Assembly (NCBI RefSeq): GCF_963675165.1
Contig: NC_087377.1
Location: forward strand, 2,071,501 to 2,135,500
From: Halichondria panicea
Lineage: Eukaryota; Porifera; Demospongiae; Suberitida; Halichondriidae
Direction: 5' to 3'
DNA length: 64,000 nucleotides
The translations under genes were made by a program, and so were the position numbers. Of the stretch, positions 33,059 through 45,800 are shown one piece after another. Within the stretch, counting starts at the first letter, position 1, and every line of letters begins with the position of its first letter. The notes under the pieces were generated by a model. That model saw only the letters and a program-made list of their open reading frames with translations, ran no database searches and was not told the origin of the DNA.

Positions 33059-34428
33059 ACTGCATGTCAATTAGAGTAGCATTTCTGCAAACAAAGTGAA
33101 AATGGTGTTTAGTGGAACAGCTGTCTACCCCTGGGCCCATACACGCAGACATTCTACTTTTCAAAGGACTATAGAATATTTGCATATACACTAAATTGGA
33201 ATTCCATGTAGTGGGACAAGACAACAGTCTGGCTAGGCTACCGATCAAAATTATCTCCGTAAAAATACAATTATTGGGGTCACAGATGTCACAGCTGAGT
33301 GGAGAGTGGAGTGGGAGGGCTAGCTGGATGAATGTGAGGGATGATGGGATCATTGTGACAGGGCAATGGACCGCTACTAAACCCTAGTTATCAGTCAACA
33401 GCTGGAGCTTTATTTCCTACAATGCATAGCGGGAAATTTTTGCGGGTGCAATTTGGCTCCAGAGCCCTCAGCAGAAAGTTACGTGGGTTCTAATATTCGC
33501 GGTTCAATGCCAGGAAACCACACCCACCAATAGCATTGCATGTGAAATACCGGTGCATGGGAGTTTATCCCAGTTTTAAATGCTCTGCCCTCGAAAAACG
33601 ACAAAAATTTCCCGCTATACGGTACTTGTTATCAATACCCCATTTTTAATAATACATGTGCAATGTATGCTAGCTGTGACAAGGCAATGGACCGCTACTA
33701 AACCCCAGTGATCAGTCAACAGCTGGAGCTTAATTAATAATAATTATTATAATGAAGTTGATTGTTTCCCAGATGCTTGTTATCAATAATTATCCCGTCT
33801 TTGCTATATACAAAAGTACAGCTAGCACACATGTACATGTACATGTAGGTCCTAGGTGTGTTTTTTTACGTCAAAATCAGTACAGCTTAATTGCTTTTTT
33901 AGTATTTATTTGTATGCTAGCTGTACGTTTGGATCGACGTCAAATGATATTTCGGTCTCCCTTATTCCATTAAATAATGTGTGAAAAATTGATTAACTAT
34001 TATAGTGTGGGAAGTAGGGAGGAGGCACAGTGTACTATAATAATGCTTTTCTAACTCCCTAAAAATTCTATTCACAAATTTTGAGACAGTTTGCTCAATA
34101 TAATCTCAAAAGCTCAATGCTATGTCAACAGTTTATAACAAGAGAGCACAGTTAGCATACAAACAGCGTCAAATACAACAAATACAAGTTTTGCTGTTTT
34201 GGATGCTTCCATTAGAGGGAGTGTTAGCAAACGTGCTGTACAAAGTTCATTCTAATCTTCACTGTCAGCTTTGAATCTGAGGCCTCAATTCACTTATTAG
34301 TTCTACTGCACGCTATAGCTGTACCTTAATTTGTAATTATTTCCCCCCACACACACACAGCACACCCACACCCACACACACACACACATACACACACCCC
34401 ACACACACACACCCCACACAGCCTGTAC
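33059..34428. other. Non-coding region with MITE remnants
   Basis: Contains a CCGTATAGCGGG-family element (about 33425-33624, both ends present), a duplicated 60-bp stretch (gcaatggaccgctactaaac at about 33364 and 33685), and AT-rich sequence. No gene recognised. Confidence 0.5.
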
Positions 34429-36253
34429 CTTTGGGTCAACGTTAATAATCTTTCTGTCTCGTTTATTCTTAAACAGCAGACCTGAGGCATTGTCTGCAAT
34501 CACCTGTGTGTGCGTGTGTGGGGTGTGTGTGTGTGCGTGTTATATCAAACAAATACAAACAAAGTGTCCGTGTACAATAATCATGTCAACTAATTATGTA
34601 CGACGAGACCAAAGGGAGCAACTGTATAATTGAGTAGTGCTATGGCGCCCTACAGACTAGGAGGGCACTCACTAACTGTAGTGTTCCAAACACACGTTAT
34701 AGGCTATCAAACTTCGCTGTGAAAATAAATTATGTTCTGAAAAAACACACACTTTAATTATTATAGCCCCACGCTTTCTTTTATAATTTGTGCTCGTTGA
34801 TCTAAGTTATAGTTAGAACATGGGCATGAGGTATCTATGTGTTATAGTGTCCCAAAGCTCGAGGGCTTCTATTTAAACCTATTGGCTACTAGAAATGCAC
34901 TAGCTTAGCAACAGTCAACCTATATAAACAGCCAACCTAGCAACTGCATCATTATTCTTTTGAAAACTAATATCTAAAGTTGACATCTCTGTGTCTCTAC
35001 TAAATCTGTGGTCTCTATTCAAGTCAACCCTGTTCCTCCACCTCAGTTTGATGGACAAAATTATAGTCCTAGCTCCACCCACAAAACGAAAACATCCAGC
35101 TCCTCCCCCAGTTTTGCAGCAAACAAGCCCAGCACACTTCCCAAGAAACGAGCGGCTCGTACTACTCTCACAAAGCGAAAGGAAGACACCTATAAGCTAT
35201 AATTTGCAGCAAACAAGCCCAGCAAACGAGCGGCTCCTACTCTTGAACAAAGCGAAAGGAACTTTAGGAGAAGAAGCCAAACCTAGAATCTCAGCACTTC
35301 CATACATCCAGCTCCTCCCCCATGCAGCCTTGCAGCAAAAAAGCACAGCACACTGCCCAAAAAACGAGCGTCTCCTACTGCTTTCGAACAAAGCCAAAAA
35401 AAGAAACTAGAGCTTCTCTCTTTCATTCTAGTTCTGTTATTATAATTACTAGACAAAGCATCTACATGTAGCTACAATAATTTTTACATGTGTATCTTCT
35501 TGTAAATCACAATACAATGTACAATGTTGTAGTTTGTAGCCCAGAGCAATCTATAGTACTGGTACTATAGCTCATAGTTCCCTGCTAAATACACTCAAAT
35601 GGAATCTAAGGACACCATAAATATTATTGTAGCACTACCAAACAGCTACTAATAAAATAATTAGCTTTTTGAAATTGGACGTTCCCAACACAAGTTATAG
35701 CCCTTCAAAGAAAAACTACGAAAACATGACGACATGTAATTAATACATATTTTGGCAACCACCTCTTATATATTATACCCACGTATTTCATATTTCTCAC
35801 ACGTACCTGATAATTAGGAGTGGAGTTGGACGAGGAGAAGTTAGTGTCCCAGTTATAGAAGCTCAAGTCACTGTGTCTAGGGAGCAGCTTCTTCCGTGAC
35901 GAGAATATGGGATCAAAATCATCCACCTACAATTATCATGTACATGTATAATACCACACACCATTCAAGTTATTGCCAATCAAAGATAGCTTCTGAAATA
36001 TTAATGCCTCGTATAATTATTTCATTGCATCACCTTTCCCCTGAGCTCAATGTCTGGTTCTAGACTGAGTGTTAGTAGTCGCTGGTCAATATTCTGTTCA
36101 GCGCTGGATAGCTGACCACCGATAACTGTACAAGGAAAATATATAAGACATTAGAGATGATTGATACTAGGTGCAGAATATAATGGCTGGTAGATCCACA
36201 CACCTTTCTGTACAGGATGCTGTACTTGTGGTAGCTCTTTATGACAGGAGAGA
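34429..36253 (-). CDS. Unrecognised conserved gene, exons E1-E4, copy C
   Basis: Minus-strand exons 36204-36253 (SPVIKSYHKYSILYRK), 36034-36111 (78 nt; LSSAEQNIDQRLLTLSLEPD), 35807-35926 (120 nt; VDDFDPIFSSRKKLLPRHSD, FYNWDTNFSSSNSTPNYQ) and 34429-34503 (75 nt; VIADNASGLLFKN, DRKIINVDPK). All join in phase 0 with GT-AG borders, so this is a coherent open piece of a protein. NFS and NST could be N-glycosylation sites. I do not recognise the family. Copies A (15.5-15.75 kb) and B (42.2-42.43 kb) keep only E1 and E2 and are damaged, so copy C may be the functional or least decayed one. The start and stop exons were not found. Confidence 0.55.
34991..35410 (+). other. Lys/Arg-rich repeated open frame, uncertain coding
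   Basis: A 139-codon open frame containing three related segments beginning ttgcagcaaa at about 35115, 35204 and 35333, each followed by a basic stretch (KNERLLLL, KAKK in this frame; KKRAARTTLTKRKE in another). The repeated DNA explains the open frame. It lies in the intron between E3 and E4 of the unnamed minus-strand gene. Probably not a gene. Confidence 0.25.
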
Positions 36254-36651
36254 CTTATGTTGTTGAGGCAGACAGTTAGTAATAGCAGCGCCGTGCTCGC
36301 GAGTAGCGCTAGCCCTCATTGCACCACATGGCCAGTGGGTAAGGATCGTCAAATAAACACCTCAACTATAAATAATTATTCTATAAGAATAAGATGCTGA
36401 TCCCTTACAAGGAACAAAGGAACAATGCTTGAACATGTCACAGTACTCATACTTTATAATAATGGCTATAATTATAGACGACATCGTTAGCACAGAGTCA
36501 GTCAGTTCTTTACTTAATTCTTGCATGTATGCTTCTTTATGCTTCTTTACTTTATTCGTCCCCTTCAAGCTATGCAATAAAAAAAATATATATCAGTATA
36601 ATGGATCATAATAATACATTAGTACAAACGTACCTTGTCAGGTTATCATGA

Positions 36652-37040
36652 TCAATTGGTGGCACTATGAGCAACTGCAGTTGCTGTCCTCACATACTTG
36701 TCTTCAATTTCCTCGGCTACATCGTTACGCTCAACAGTAGGCCTCCTTAGACATTCACATATGTAAGGCCATGTCATCGGGTGCTCTGGATCAGTGATTT
36801 CAAGACGCTTGGTTACCATTTTCATTAGGCGGTGTTGGTTATGGCGGTATGCATCTTCAATGTCTTCCAAGTCTGTAATCTTCATTCCGAGAGCCAGTCC
36901 CAAGTTGAACCAATCTTTGCTTGCACTTCTCAGCTTCTCACAAATTGTTAGAATATCATCTCCAGTCAGAACAATGGACGACCGTTGTTGTGCAATTTCT
37001 ACTGTTTGGTTTCTGCTAGTAGGCTCCTCTTGTGACGATC
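36652..37040 (-). CDS. Copy C: death-domain terminal exon (intact)
   Basis: 389 nt, phase 1 in, ends TGA, acceptor gtgtgtag. It reads VLTGDDILTICEKLRSASKD, WFNLGLALGMKITDLEDIED, then the C-terminus shared with genes A and B (HPMTWPYICECLRRPTV, KYVRTATAVAHSATN). It is open throughout although the Ig exon upstream is broken and no Roc-COR exons precede it, so it is an exon of a partial gene copy. Confidence 0.75.
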
Positions 37041-37709
37041 CTACACACACACAAGATTAGTACATATTGCATTGAAAATGGCCAGTTTTATATGACAAAC
37101 TGCGTACAATAAGCATCAGAAAATGCACAAATAATTATTATTATACGCAACACAACATGTGCTTGTATAATAATGGAGAATGCCGGGCATGTAGGAAACA
37201 AGTCATGTATTTTCCAGCTTTCGAATAGCAATCCGAATATGATAGATGGAACTGATAGAACTTTTTTTTAATAATGGAGTAAGATAGATAGTGTGTAATT
37301 ATCGTGGGATATCCATTCATTGACAAAATAATCGAAAACAGTGATTGAATGTACTGCATTGCATGCGTTCCAGTAAACCACACCTATGCTTTCATAGGGG
37401 AAAATGTCGCGGGTTGCCCACAATAATAACGAATATTTTACCCCACGAAAATTAATCGCTATATTGTAGCGGATGTAATGCACACACTTACACAAGTGGC
37501 CCCACCATAGCTAATGAAAAGCTTCACACTAAGTGTATGGGAATTGGGCAGTTGTAAAAGTTCTGTTGTTATTGTGGGGCAGAGGAAGTAAACACTGTGT
37601 ACACTGGTTATGTGAAGTTTTAATACATGTAAGTATAGAAGTTGTAGGGCTTAGTATGATGGGATTACGGACAATAAAGAAAGTAGTTACTTGAGGTTAG
37701 ATAACTGAC

Positions 37710-37956
37710 TTGTGTCCTCTTTGTAGAGAGCTGAGCTTTAGAGAGTGAGGAGCACTTTCCCAGCAGCTGCATCCTTCACCTCACACTGGTAGTGACCAAA
37801 GTCCTCCTCTCTCACACTCGGGAAGCTCACAGTGTTGGGCCGATCATCAGTTGTCTTGATCTAACGTCTGGAACCCTCTTTGCTCCAGTGGAAGGAGAAA
37901 CCTTCCTCAGCAAACTTTAGCACCTCTAGTTCCGTCCTGCTTCCTAGACACACGTG
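37710..37956 (-). pseudogene. Copy C: Ig-like exon with two in-frame stops
   Basis: 247 nt, homologous to the Ig exon of gene A (17660-17903). CAG of RRQIK is TAG (near 37863), and a 3-bp insertion with substitutions turns LTLYTALY into LTL-stop (near 37739). Other Ig residues (DFGHYQCEV) remain. The exon corresponding to the basic segment of gene A is missing between here and the death exon. Confidence 0.8.
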
Positions 37957-38231
37957 CTGTACATGTACATGAGAGAAGGGAAAAGCATAAACATACAGAA
38001 CAGAGTAAAGAAGAAGTTATCAGAATTAAATGCCTATATTAATGAATCCGACATATCCTAGAGGGGGGGGGTCGAAATTGTGCCCAGGGGGGCCCCCCCC
38101 CCTAAATGCAGCCCTGTACAGTATGTTCGCGTTACTAGCGTTAATTGTATTTGATGCTTAGGTAAGACAGAAGTTCTAGTAAAAAAGTGTACATGTACTT
38201 CCAGGCGTGTGTTATTACTTAAATCGTATTA

Positions 38232-38837
38232 TTAGTAAAACTTGCAATATTTTGTGTAACTTGGCTGCAACCACAGTAGAAAGGACATGATTATGAATAT
38301 AATTAAACTATGCAGTAAGCAGCAAGACCAAGTCAAATATCAGTTATGTAACAGCAAGCATAATTGAATGACTTCAGCACAGCCTCAGAAAACAACTCCA
38401 TATACCAATAAAACTCGTTGAGAATGGTTATTTTATACTAATTATAATTATTTTGCGAGTTTCCCTATAATTATATACATCGCAGGGTACGTGGCAGTGT
38501 CCGTGTTGTATAGGCTAGTGGAGAAGGGAAGCAACATGCATTACAGCATGCTGAAAATAAGTTACATGGGCATATGTGCATGTATATAATTATAGTGTTT
38601 AATATCTCGAAATTAATGAGAACCCTGGACACTTATACAACATCCTCTTCTTTGGCATGTTTGAGCTGTTCTCTGAGGCTGTGCGAAGTCATTATGGTGT
38701 ACAGTGTACATGCAGTGCAGAAAAACTAGTGCTTGCTGTAGATGTTTGTGCTGGTATTCATAATCATCTATGTGGTTACAACTGTGGTTGCAGCAAAGTT
38801 TATCAGAATAAAAATAAATTATTGCAAGTTTTACTAA
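38232..38837. mobile_element. 606-bp TIR element inserted beside copy C TPRKB exons
   Basis: Ends ttagtaaaacttgcaata and tattgcaagttttactaa are perfect inverted repeats; an inner block (ggctgcaaccacag / ctgtggttgcagc) extends the symmetry to about 50 bp. The A locus (14290-14312) continues cgtattaattatacttag without it, an empty site. A 61-codon frame inside is not recognisable as a transposase. Confidence 0.8.
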
Positions 38838-38850
38838 AATGACTGTATAC

Positions 38851-39326
38851 TTAGAAACTGCCACGGTAAAAGCTCTTTGATAAAAGGATACAAAATATTG
38901 TGCTTTGAGATGGTTACCTTGATTATACTCTGTGTATTATTACACGAGTGGATGCCTTGCAATGGTGTTAGGTCACCCTCAATCATGCCCAATAAATCAG
39001 ACGCCTGAGTGAGAAAATAATGAATGGTTACAGGTTGTAGTGATCAAAGAAATGCATAATAGTGGAAGAAAGGGAGTGGGGAAAAAAGAATCTTTGAACG
39101 GCTCCAAGAATGTGAATTAACGCTTAGAGAGAGGCTTTTCAGATGATGTGGGTAGTGGCTAGATCGATCTAGAGGTAGTGGTATGATAAGAAATCACATT
39201 AGATTTCAGCTACTAAATGCACTAAATGCACGATACCTTTGCATCAGCCTCATTTGAATGCAGTGCCACTAGGAGAATATTTTGTGAAGTCTCTTTAATT
39301 CCCAATTTCTTGAAAGATTCGCTGAT
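38851..39326 (-). CDS. TPRKB-like: TPRKB/Cgi121-like C-terminal exons (copy 2)
   Basis: Exons 39237-39326 (90 nt), 38918-39004 (87 nt) and 38851-38874 (24 nt, stop) are nearly identical to those at 14310-14778, with the same borders and phases. ISESFKKLGIKD and LLGMIEGDLTPLQGIH are preserved. As in copy 1, N-terminal exons were not recognised. Confidence 0.65.
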
Positions 39327-39876
39327 CTGTACACAAAGATGTCATAATCATGATGTCATACACCATCACTGCTTACGTTCGTTGAAGGAGAGAGAGAGAA
39401 CATTATTTCAGAGTAGACACTTCTAGTTTTCATTTACTTGTTCTCTGGCCACTATACAGTTTTGTACACTGCACACAGAACGTGGAACGTACTAGCAACC
39501 TGTGGGAAGTGTGTATGAGTGTGGAGTGTGTGGGTGAGTGTGTGGGTGGGGTGTGTGTGTGGGTGGAGTGGATGGGTGAGGGGTGTATAATAAGTGTTCA
39601 AGTACATGTACAGGGATGTGCCCACACTGGGAGGTGGTGGTGGTTGGTACTAACCACCTCTGGACATAAAAAACCATCTAGAGTCGCACGTTAGTCTATC
39701 AAAAGCAAATTTGTCAGGAAATTGAATATTAAAAATAGCCAGAACTTGGGGAACATTTTAGGCAGATACATGTACCTGCATCTTCCAATGCTGCAGCTAA
39801 TAATTATAGCCTATGTTAGAAAATGCTTGTAGTAATACTGCAATCTGATAGGTCACTGAGAGGTTCATTAAGTTAT

Positions 39877-39991
39877 AGTTATAACACGGGCACGAGGGAT
39901 GTATGGAATATATTGCACTGAAGCACGAGGGCGCCAGCCCCGAGGGCTGAGTGCAATATATGCCATGCAGCCCGAGTGCACGTGTTATAAC
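39877..39991. mobile_element. Hairpin MITE with gttataac ends
   Basis: Imperfect inverted repeat: gttataacacgggcacgagg and aatatattgcact pair with agtgcaatatat and gagtgcacgtgttataac. No coding capacity. Confidence 0.65.
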
Positions 39992-40072
39992 TAGTTTATA
40001 TCCCGAGGGCATAGCAACATAACACTGTCCTAGTAACACAATATAAACAGCACAAAAAAAGACAGAGACAAC

Positions 40073-40487
40073 CAGGGGCGGATCCAGGAAAAACAAAAAG
40101 GGGGGGGCTAGCTAGAAAGGGGCGAAGCCCCGTAGGAGGGCAGCCTCGCCGGAGGCGATTTTTTTGCAAGATTTGACCTTTGAACTTTCATATTAATGAG
40201 TAGAAAACGTTGACCTCTGCACTTACTTTTAATACTATGGTGATACTGTACTGATCAGATGTACGTACGTAAGTACAGCTAGCTAGCTAGCTAGGTACGT
40301 CCAGCTAGCTACCCTAGATCCTTTATACTCCTAGTAGCTGTTGTCTAGCATCTCTCAAGTGATTTCAAGTGAGTCTACAGATGCATAATTGGTGGTAAAA
40401 TTGTTGTAGAGTCAGACTACAACACATGGTAGTTTTTCAAAAGGGGGGGGCTTCAGCCCCTCAAAATCACCCCTGGATCCGCCCCTG
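40073..40487. mobile_element. hAT-like element, CAGGGGCGGATCCAGG ends
   Basis: Ends caggggcggatccagg and cctggatccgcccctg are perfect inverted repeats bounding 415 bp with poly-G near both ends. Such CAGGGGCGGATCCAGG termini are familiar from hAT-type non-autonomous elements in animals. A partial acaac repeat flanks it; no clear 8-bp duplication. Confidence 0.75.
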
Positions 40488-41579
40488 ACAACTCTAGACA
40501 CAGCTCCATCTCTTCTCTCTTCTAGACGCCAGTATCTGCAGCGTATAAGATTGGCATGACCGACAAATGGCTTGACACAAAATTGTTGGAGTTTCAACTG
40601 AAATCTGCAAAACAGCCCCACCCCACTTCTGGTGCTGCAAAACAGCCCCGCCCCACTTACTGCTGCAAAGAAACAGCCCCACCCCACTACTCAGTGAATA
40701 CATGGTATTAGCTGCTGGTCTACGCTCGGCCTCATAACCAAGCCAAGAAAGCTCGCTTCTACACTGCTGCAAAACAGCTCATGCCCCCAGCAAAAAGAGC
40801 CACTTCTAGTGCTACGGTGAAGCAGAATTGACATGCATCACGATGTCGAGGACTAGGTCGATCTAGGAACACAGAATCTTCCACAAAATGAATCTTGGAC
40901 AACTTTAAAACCTGCATGGTTGCAAGAAGAAACTCCAGCAGTGCTGAACATTCATTCCTGCATGGCTGGACATACTTTAATACTTGTTATTTCTCATGCG
41001 TATTAATTTAATTTTAATTTAATTGTCTGTCTAATTGCCAGAGGGGCGTTTTGCGGTCAGTGCAATATGACTTTCAGCAGTGCAATATGCTTCATATTGC
41101 ACTTGGCAACAACGTAGCAACGGGATATAATTTCACTTATGGACCTGAGGTCTTCTAAGTAGGTCTATTATACTGATTATGCCTACAGGCAAGATGATGT
41201 CAAGATTAACTTGTATGGAACATGGCAACATCACACAGTTTATGTTGAAGTCATAGTAACGATGATACAGTGCATCATTAAAAATTAATTTTTTTTAAAG
41301 TTTTGCGTTCTGCAGTGCCGCTTTGCAGCTTTTATCTCTCTCTTGCAGCTACAATAGCTAGTGCTCTAGTGCAGAGCTAACTACTATGACAATAGCAACT
41401 TTTTATTTGCAATGCGTGATTCTCAAGAAACAGAAACTGCCTTCATCAATGTGAGTTTTTTTATGTAGACTAGCCAGAGCAAAGCTTTAAGGTTGCTTGA
41501 GGCTTGTAGAAACTCTTGGTTTCAGAGTCTTCTTTGTGTTAATATAGCCTAGCTTGCTTAGCACTATTCTAAACCAGTT

Positions 41580-41711
41580 ATAGGCCTCGTCAACGGTCAC
41601 TATGGAGTTTTGAGACCCTCAGGCCCTTAGTAGCACCCTCGCTACGCTCGAGATGCTACAGCCTCGGGCCTTCAGGTCTCAAAACCCCATAGAGACCTTG
41701 GACTCAGTCTA
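41580..41711. mobile_element. Hairpin element, ttataggcct ends
   Basis: About 130-bp imperfect palindrome: ggagttttgagacc / ggtctcaaaacccc and caggcc / ggcctt pair inside ttatag...ctataa. Non-coding. Confidence 0.65.
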
Positions 41712-41729
41712 TAACTATTATATAGCTTA

Positions 41730-42057
41730 GGCCATGCAAAGTCAATTTGTAGTTTCTCAGGCCCTCGCGCTTGGAAATTGGCAACTTTACAAAAAAGTTA
41801 AATATCACGTGACCACAAATTAAAGGCACTAAAAGAAAAGAAAAGGATAAATTTGTATGGTTTTTTGGTCATGAATATAATTATGACTAAAATTAATAAG
41901 TAAAAATTATGCACTTCCGCTTATTGAGGAAGTTAGGGGTGTGTTTTCAATTAAAATTCTATGAATATCATTATCATTAATATTTATCAAATGCCTCAAT
42001 CCGCTTGCTATTTTAGGAATAATAGCCTGAGAAACTACAAATTGACTTTGCTTGGCC
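41730..42057. mobile_element. 328-bp TIR element
   Basis: Ends ggccatgcaaagtcaatttg... and ...caaattgactttgcttggcc are inverted repeats of about 32 bp with a single small difference. The interior includes the block found inverted at 26355-26580. Confidence 0.75.
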
Positions 42058-42235
42058 TTACTTGTTGTAGTCTACCCAGGGCCAATCCAGAGTGTACATT
42101 GGTAAGACTGTCACTCATGTACAGCATGAGACGCTTCATATTCCTGCAACCAACCTAGGAGAGAGGGCCGGGGGAAATTGCTGACATATAAATTAAAGCA
42201 ATCGCTAATCTAAACACACCATTTGATAGGTCTTT

Positions 42236-42433
42236 CAAAGAGTAGTCGCTGGTCAATATTCTGTTCAGCGCTGGATACCTGACCACCGATAACTGTACAA
42301 GGAAAATAAATAAGACATTATTTATAGAGATGATTGATACTAGGTGCAGAATATAATGGCTGGTAGATCCACACACCTTTCTGTACAGGATGCTGTACTC
42401 GTGGTAGCTCTTTATGACAGGAGAGACTTGTGT
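42236..42433 (-). pseudogene. Unrecognised gene, copy B, E1 and truncated E2
   Basis: E1 at about 42382-42431 is intact. E2 is cut: sequence jumps from ctttcaaagag to tagtagtcgctgg, removing about 145 bp that in copy A hold the E2 donor and its 3' half. Confidence 0.6.
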
Positions 42434-42898
42434 TGTTGAGGTAGACGGTTAGTAATAGCAGCGCCGTGCTTGCGAGTAGCGCTAGTGCAAGTACTTTCAG
42501 TATTGATCCATTGGCTAGTGGGTAAGGATCATCAAACAAACACCTCATTTATAAATACTTCTATAAGAAGCTGCAACTGAAGTGATTCCTTACCAGGAAC
42601 AATGGAAGACAGCTTGAACTCAAATAAAATAATTCATGTCACATTATTTTATAATTAAAGGGTATAATTATAGACAACATTGTGTCAGTATAATAATACA
42701 GAGTCAGTTTCAGAGTCAGTTCTTTACTTGCAATGTTTATTCGTCCCCATAATTCAAGTGAATTCCATACCTGTATGAAAACATGAGTACAGCACAAATT
42801 AAGCTATGCAATAAAACATTATTGGATCAGTAATTACTTATATTATAATAGATCATAATAATACATTAGTACACACGTACCTTGTCAGGTTCTCATGA

Positions 42899-45800
42899 TC
42901 AATTGGTGGCACTATGAGCAACTGCAGTTGCTGTCCTCACATACTTGTCTTCAATTTCCTCGGCTACATCGTTACGTGCAACAGTAGGCCTCCTTAGACA
43001 TTCACATATGTAAGGCCATGTCATCGGATGTTCTGGATCAGTGACTTCAAGACGCTTGGCTACCACCTTCATTAGGCGGCGATCGTTATGACGGTAATCA
43101 TCTTCAATGTTTTCCAAAACGTTAATCTTCACTCCGAAAGCCAATCCTAAATTAAACCAATCTTTGCTTGCATTCTTGAGACTCTCGCGAATTGCTTGAA
43201 TATCATCTCCAGTCAGAACAATCGACTGGTGTGTACTTCCTCCATTGCTAGTATCCTTCTCTGATGATGATTCTGCATGTACACACATGTAAAGATAATA
43301 ACTCAAGAAAGCAATTGCAAATACTTATTGTTGTGGTTAGTTAAGTCCCTTAATTGTCTATTGCATGGCCAGGGTGTCATACAGGATTTTGAAGTAGATG
43401 GGGAAAATGAGAAAGTACCAGAAAATGTTGCTAAAAAAAAGGTCAACTGTTATTTCAATACCCATGCAGCTATGGACACTCAGTCATAATTGAACGGGGG
43501 GGAAATTGGAGCTAGGGGGATATCTCCCTGTATGACACCATGATGGGCACAGTGTAAATTATTAAATTATAATTATACCATTAAACTGTCTACACACACA
43601 ATTAAAATCAGTATACAAACACATGTTTTACTGAATGTTATTTGAACTGCAGATAATTATACCTTGTACAGTGACATCATTCTTTGGACGCTTCGACAGA
43701 GATTCAACTTCTACATCTGATGGCAATGACCTTTTGCGCTGGCCTGAGGCTAGAGGATCTGTACGTAGTGTGTAGGAACAGATACAGCTAGACACACTAA
43801 TATTAATGGGGAATGCCGGGCCTGTAGGAATCAAGATCACGTATTTTCCAGACTGAAGGCTTTCGAATATAGCAATCCGATTATGATACATGGAATTACG
43901 ATCTGATAGAACTTTGTTTATTGGAAGTAAGATAGATAGTGGGTAATATTCGTGGGGTAAAAATCCATGGCATACATTGACAAATCGAACGGTAATTTTG
44001 GTCTGTTATTAAATTGCCAGTACTGCATTGCATGCGTTCTGGTAAACTGTTTTCATAGGGAGCTAGCCCACGGAAATAACAAATATTTTACCCCTCGAAA
44101 ATTACCCGCTATACGGTAGTTAATGTAATGCACACACTTTAAATACACAAGTGGCCCCCTAGCTAATGAAAAGCTTCACACTAAGTGTATGGGAATTGGG
44201 CAGTTGTAAGAGTTATGTTGTGATTGTGCAGAGGAAGTAAACACTGTGTACACTGGTTATGTAATAAGTAGAAAATCACAGAACTTAGTATGTGAAAAAT
44301 GGGATCAAGGACAACGGGGATACTTGAGGTTAGATAACTAACTTGACTGGTGTTTGTAGAGAGCTGTGTAGAGAGTGAGGAGCACTTTCCCAGCAGCTGC
44401 ATCCTTCACCTCACACTGGTAGTGACCAAAGTCCTCCTCTCTCACACTCGGGAAGCTCACAGTGTTGGGTTTGCTGGGAACAGGTGCTGTGTCATCATCT
44501 CCCACTTTACTCCAATCAAAGGAAAACTGCTTTGCAGGATTTCTAACAAACTTAAGCACACACAAGCTTGCCTTCTGACCAATGCTGGCAACCTATAGAG
44601 ATGAGAAGATTGCAACACAATGATTGAGTATAATTATCACCGAGACAATAATAATAATGACACTTACATAATAATACATATTTATAACAGACATTCCTGT
44701 ATTCCGCACATTAATAATTTAACAAACCTTTCCCAGCCACACTTGCTGATATTTCCTGAGAGTGACTGGCTTGTGTCTACAGAGAAACTGGACCCAGAAA
44801 TCCTTAGCAAGGACACACAGATTATCCATACCTCCACTCGTCTGGTGATCAGGGCACGGACATTGGAATGCAATTTGTGGAACCAACTGTGGGTAAAGGC
44901 TTTTGAGCGTGTAGAGCATCACCGAGAGAACGTAGGTACAAAGATCATGGAGAGAGACCTGACAGAGACGACGGACAACTCTAATTTCGTAGCATCGAGC
45001 ATGTGCTAGCAACGTGATCTTGTTTGATTTGGCAACTAGAAATTCCACATAATTTCGTTTGACGCCATCTTCCATCAATTCCCACGTCAATCCGAGAATT
45101 CCATGAGGGCCTTGGGAAACTAGTCGAGTGATGAGCCCACAGAAGACTCCTGTTGGTACGTAACCAAAGCTGAATGTGACGTGGAGTGGTTCTGGGTTGT
45201 TGGTGTCTGGTTGAGGTGGCTTGGTCAGCTCGTCTTGTGAAGCACACTTCAAGATAGCTGGCATGAGGTACGTGATTCGTTCACCATCTTCATCTTTGTG
45301 TGTGATCTCAGAGAGAAGGTTGAGGTACTTGAGAAGTTTCACAAGCGGTCCAGATGGTATCAGTAAATTGTTTTTCAGCTTTTTGGAAACTTCAACATCT
45401 AGTTTGCAATGTCTCTCGATGGCCTCTAGTGTGAACTGACCTTTCATGATCAATTCTGCTACCTCAAACTCAGTGTTGAGGCCTCCACCATGAACATTCT
45501 GCATTGAAACGATTATCAGTTGGCTTATGCTATCAAAGATCACTTGAGGTAAGCAGATGACATGACCTTTGAGGAGCCAGCGGGGATCATCATCATTGGG
45601 AACATCCGTATAGTACAGGATCGATCCTATACTATGAAGGTAGAGGAGGCAAATTGTGGTTTCTTCTTCATCCATCTCCAACCTTTTGCCTATTTCGATA
45701 CAATCTTCTACTGTGACAATTTGATATTCCTTTCGAAGAATAATTCCTAGTACAAGCCAATTTTTTGATATTGGAAGAGAGGTTTTGCCGAAGTGAAAGT

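Larger units (their letters stand above)
39327..42235. other. Repeat-dense spacer between copy C and gene B
   Basis: Contains sequence homologous to 14780-15160, a hairpin (39877-39991), a hAT-like element (40073-40487), the counterpart of 12.45-12.9 kb (40.7-41.1 kb), a hairpin (41580-41711), a terminal-inverted-repeat element (41730-42057) and the second copy of the unassigned 15243-15315 exon at about 42064-42150. Confidence 0.55.

Noticed and set aside
30207-33074. Many open frames with a 15-residue repeat (HTVGPHYRLCTL...), which could be taken for a repeat protein
   Set aside because: Both strands are equally open because the unit is 45 bp; frame-breaking variants occur and no splice or start logic is seen.
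42318-42548. Frame with a strong hydrophobic run (VLALALLASTALLLLTVYL), considered as a signal anchor of the unnamed gene
   Set aside because: The frame is not continuous with the SPVIKS exon, the A copy has a 4-bp shift and stop there, and the sequence reads as a branch point, pyrimidine tract and acceptor.
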